From NCBI GenBank assembly GCA_003646525.1, contig QMKU01000052.1, positions 1 through 7,891 on the forward strand: DNA of 7,891 nucleotides, read 5' to 3'. A model generated the notes under the pieces. It ran no database searches and was not told where the DNA came from. It saw only the letters and a list, made by a program, of their open reading frames with translations. This DNA is from Campylobacterota bacterium. Lineage in GTDB: Bacteria; Campylobacterota; Campylobacteria; Campylobacterales; Sulfurovaceae. Shown piece after piece: positions 5,613 through 7,891 of the stretch. The position numbers were made by a program, and so were the translations under genes. The stretch's first letter is position 1. Each line of letters opens with the position of its first letter.

Positions 5613-7412
5613 ATGGTGATGAGTAACTATATAAAATATCTACTTACAAATAGAGCGATAATAATCCTTGCAATATTTATTGTTATACTCAATGGTTTTG
5701 TCTATACCATTACAAAACAAAATGCCGAAGATAAAATTCAAATGGTTCTGGAAGAAAACTCAAATAGATTGCAGATACACTATGAAATACTGCTCCAAAC
5801 ACAAAAAATCACCTCAAAAGCTATGTATAAATCCACTATCAATCAAGAGAGACTGATCGAGATCATAACAGAAGCCAATAGTGCGACGAAAGAGAAGAAA
5901 ACACTCCTGAGAAATGAACTTCATAAACTTTTGGCAGATAAATATGAGATATCCAAAGGGAAAGGTGTTTTGCAGTATCACTTCGTGCTTCCCAATAATG
6001 AATCATTTCTAAGAATGCACAAACCTAGTAAATTTGGTGACGACTTAAGCGATATTAGATATGACTTTAACTATACAAATAGAACTAAAAAACCTATTAG
6101 AGGCTTTACACAAGGCAGAACAGCACATGGTTTCAGAAACACATTTCCTATATTTGGTAAAAATGGTAAATATATAGGGGCGATGGAGATATCCTTCTCT
6201 AGCGATAGTTTTCAGTGGTATCTCAATAATATTAGTCATATTCATACACATTTTTTAGTCTATAAAAAGATTTTTGATGCAAAAGCGTGGAAGAGAAATG
6301 ATCTGATCTTAAACTATCTACCGAGTGCAGAAAATCCAAACTATATGCTCACACTAGGTAAAATACATAGCATAGGAAGGTGCACAGACGATAAGAGGAT
6401 AATGTTGAAGCCTGTCAAAGAAGAGATAGCAAGAAAAATGCTTCAGGATGATATATTTAGTCTATATCTTGATCATAATAAAAATAGCTACATTATCTCA
6501 TTTTTACCCATAAATAATTTGGAAGGTAGCATCGGTGCTTGGCTAGTATCATATACTCATAGTTATTATATTCCTACTATCTTCAAAGGTATCCTGATAA
6601 TGCGTTTTGCTATATTGACATTTTCACTAATATTTCTCTATTTTGTATATAAGCAGATACAATCAAGAGAGCTTCTAATAAAGAGTCATGACGAGATAAT
6701 AATCCTAAGGCTTCGGCAACAGTCTCGTCTAGTCCAAATGGGAGAGATGTTATCTATGATAGCACATCAATGGAGACAGCCTTTGGCGGCGATAGGATCT
6801 AGAAGTGCTGCATTGGAGCTAAAAGCCAATTTGGGCAAGGCTGACAAAGAGACAGTCATAGAGCAAGCTCAATACATCTCCAAATACGCTCAACATCTCA
6901 GCCAGACCATAGATGACTTTAGAAACTTCTTCAAATCATCCAAAGAGTTGAAGGAGAGTTCATATAATGAGATCATAGGGTCTGTACTTGATATCGTAGG
7001 GACTTCCATAGAAAATAAGAACATCGCTATCATACAAAATCTCTCTACCGAGTATAGATTTTTAACCTATCCAAATGAGCTAAAACAGGTTGTTCTCAAT
7101 ATCATAAAGAATGCAGAAGATGTCCTGCTGGAGAAGAACATAAAAGATCCTAAGATAAGAATAGTAACTTATAAAAAAGATGGCAAAAATGTATTGGAGA
7201 TACATGATAACGCTGGAGGAGTACCCACAGAGATAATCGACAAGATATTTGATCCATACTTCTCTACAAAATTAGAAAAGAATGGTACTGGCATAGGGCT
7301 ATATATGAGTAAAACCATCGTAGAGGAACATTGTAGTGGCACACTTAGCATAACAAATGATGAGAGTGGTGCCGTATTTAAAGTAGAGTTAGCAAAGAAA
7401 AATGACGAATAA
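5613..7412 (+). CDS. Membrane Cache-domain sensor histidine kinase (HPK4-type), orphan
   Basis: This inner-membrane sensor kinase of 599 residues has a first membrane helix at about 14-33, an extracytoplasmic sensor region (about 35-322) and a second helix at about 325-346. A short helical linker without HAMP leads to HisKA, with MIAHQWRQPLAAI and phospho-acceptor His385. HATPase_c has N-box Asn500 (LNIIKNAED), HDNAGGVP (531-538), FDPYFSTK and GTGIGLYMSK (558-567). The sensor region carries FLRMHKP (132-138), a GRTAHGFRNTFPI block (168-180) and GKYIGAMEIS. This is the pattern of the double-Cache sensory domain of bacterial kinases (dCache_3-like, my assignment), which usually bind small organic ligands in the periplasm. 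All catalytic motifs are intact. No response regulator is adjacent, so its partner must lie elsewhere. The start is ambiguous between ATG 5613 and ATG 5619. The 3' end directly abuts a convergent gene. The ligand cannot be predicted. Confidence 0.93.
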   Translation: MVMSNYIKYLLTNRAIIILAIFIVILNGFVYTITKQNAEDKIQMVLEENSNRLQIHYEILLQTQKITSKAMYKSTINQERLIEIITEANSATKEKKTLLRNELHKLLADKYEISKGKGVLQYHFVLPNNESFLRMHKPSKFGDDLSDIRYDFNYTNRTKKPIRGFTQGRTAHGFRNTFPIFGKNGKYIGAMEISFSSDSFQWYLNNISHIHTHFLVYKKIFDAKAWKRNDLILNYLPSAENPNYMLTLGKIHSIGRCTDDKRIMLKPVKEEIARKMLQDDIFSLYLDHNKNSYIISFLPINNLEGSIGAWLVSYTHSYYIPTIFKGILIMRFAILTFSLIFLYFVYKQIQSRELLIKSHDEIIILRLRQQSRLVQMGEMLSMIAHQWRQPLAAIGSRSAALELKANLGKADKETVIEQAQYISKYAQHLSQTIDDFRNFFKSSKELKESSYNEIIGSVLDIVGTSIENKNIAIIQNLSTEYRFLTYPNELKQVVLNIIKNAEDVLLEKNIKDPKIRIVTYKKDGKNVLEIHDNAGGVPTEIIDKIFDPYFSTKLEKNGTGIGLYMSKTIVEEHCSGTLSITNDESGAVFKVELAKKNDE

Positions 7413-7891
7413 CTATTCTCTTTTGGGAGGTAGCGGTGCGAAGTATCCTATTAGGAGCATCAGACCACCCACTGCAATAAATGAGATAATCCGTTCAACC
7501 GTTCCACTACTACCGAGTTCTACCACAAAAAGTTTAAGCACTACCAATCCTAGCAGTCCCATACCTACCATCCACAAATTACGATTGATGAGATATTTGG
7601 CACTGAACATGATAACAATCGCAATCAAACTCCAGAGTATAGAGAGTCCTGCCTGAAAGAAGATATCCTCCAGAAGTGTGGGGATGGTATAAGCGACCTC
7701 TCGATAGAAGTGAACACTTCTCGCAAAAATAACTGAACTGAGGATCAGTAACATAACAGAACTAATAGTAAAGAGTACGACCTTACTCTCAGGCAAGAAA
7801 CGATCTCTATAGTGATAGACCCAATAGAAGAGTATCAAGAGTCCAATGAGTTGTATGAAGTCCAGAGGATTTAGGAGTGGGATATAGGTGA
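7413..7891 (-). CDS. DUF2339 polytopic membrane protein, C-terminal part (5' end beyond the window)
   Basis: On the minus strand, 158 residues are visible, running from the window edge (partial codon at 7890-7891) to TAG at 7415-7413. The frame is open to the edge; the TTG at 7838 is not a real start, because upstream codons encode the family block LNPLDFIQLIGLL. About five hydrophobic helices can be seen. Conserved DUF2339 landmarks are RSVHFY, QAGLSILWSLIA, VVLKLFVVEL and RIISFIAVGGLMLLIGYFAPLPP (the last close to the C terminus). Members are large integral membrane proteins (often 700-1000 residues) of unknown function, so most of the gene lies to the right of this window. It is convergent with the Cache kinase with no bases between the two stop codons. 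Confidence 0.88.
   Translation of the reverse strand, partial: TYIPLLNPLDFIQLIGLLILFYWVYHYRDRFLPESKVVLFTISSVMLLILSSVIFARSVHFYREVAYTIPTLLEDIFFQAGLSILWSLIAIVIMFSAKYLINRNLWMVGMGLLGLVVLKLFVVELGSSGTVERIISFIAVGGLMLLIGYFAPLPPKRE

Larger units (their letters stand above)
5492..5613 (+). pseudogene. Broken small reading frame preceding the Cache kinase (about 40 codons if a -1 shift is restored)
   Basis: A strong Shine-Dalgarno AAAGGAG precedes ATG 5492, which reads MNLDNKIKFTLMVYYLMI and stops at TAA 5546-5548. In the frame one base back, an open stretch reads FNDIIAQGERREVQDIDAV and then KIEVRS, with its TAA at 5611-5613. That TAA overlaps the kinase ATG (TAATG), a hallmark of coupled genes. A single-base deletion around 5530-5545 would explain both halves as one roughly 40-residue protein; a larger internal deletion of a longer gene is also possible. 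I do not recognise the protein. The good ribosome site at one end and the coupled stop at the other support a genuine former gene. Confidence 0.35.

Noticed and set aside
7402..7656. 84-codon plus-strand frame after the Cache kinase
   Set aside because: It is antisense to the well-supported DUF2339 coding sequence, and its Ser/Pro/Thr/Ile-rich product is typical of a shadow of a membrane protein gene.
7836..7838. TTG at 7838 as the start of a 141-residue minus-strand protein
   Set aside because: The frame continues upstream to the window edge with DUF2339-like sequence (LNPLDFIQLIGLL), so the gene is 5' truncated by the window rather than starting there.

Overview
The window is AT-rich, has short intergenic gaps and uses many ATA/AGA/TTA codons. 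It encodes histidine kinases with the MIAHQWRQPL and SHEIRTPMNGIIGI signatures that are abundant in Campylobacterota (Sulfurimonas/Sulfurovum/Sulfuricurvum-like marine or sediment bacteria). That placement is an inference from protein style and codon use; no marker gene is present.

Layout: (1) 2-88, the last 28 codons of an unidentified upstream gene. (2) 95-3583, a 1162-residue soluble hybrid histidine kinase (GAF-like, two PAS, HisKA, HATPase, two receiver domains, HPt), six bases after the upstream stop. (3) 3577-3630, what looks like the first seven codons of a response regulator whose ATG overlaps the kinase stop; its reading is lost after codon 7. (4) 3598-3856, about 260 bp without a convincing gene but rich in palindromes, ending in a promoter with a Fur-box-like sequence at the start site. 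(5) 3857-5449, a complete FAD-dependent oleate hydratase (MCRA family) with Met where the catalytic Glu of the RGGRE motif is expected. (6) 5450-5612, a short gap with a ribosome-site hairpin, a broken small reading frame and an extended -10 promoter. (7) 5613-7412, a membrane-bound Cache-type sensor histidine kinase with no response regulator beside it. (8) 7413-7891 on the minus strand, the C-terminal part of a DUF2339 polytopic membrane protein, whose stop codon directly abuts the stop codon of the second kinase.

The best-supported story is a signalling locus that has been rearranged. The hybrid kinase appears to have lost its co-translated response regulator, and an oleate hydratase gene with its own promoter and a somewhat higher GC content in hand-sampled lines sits directly after the break. 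A second, degenerate coding trace precedes the next kinase. No complete novel multi-gene system is evident. The points most worth checking are the truncated regulator junction, the palindrome-rich spacer, the Glu-to-Met change in the hydratase, and the paired cysteines in the kinase PAS domains and first receiver.
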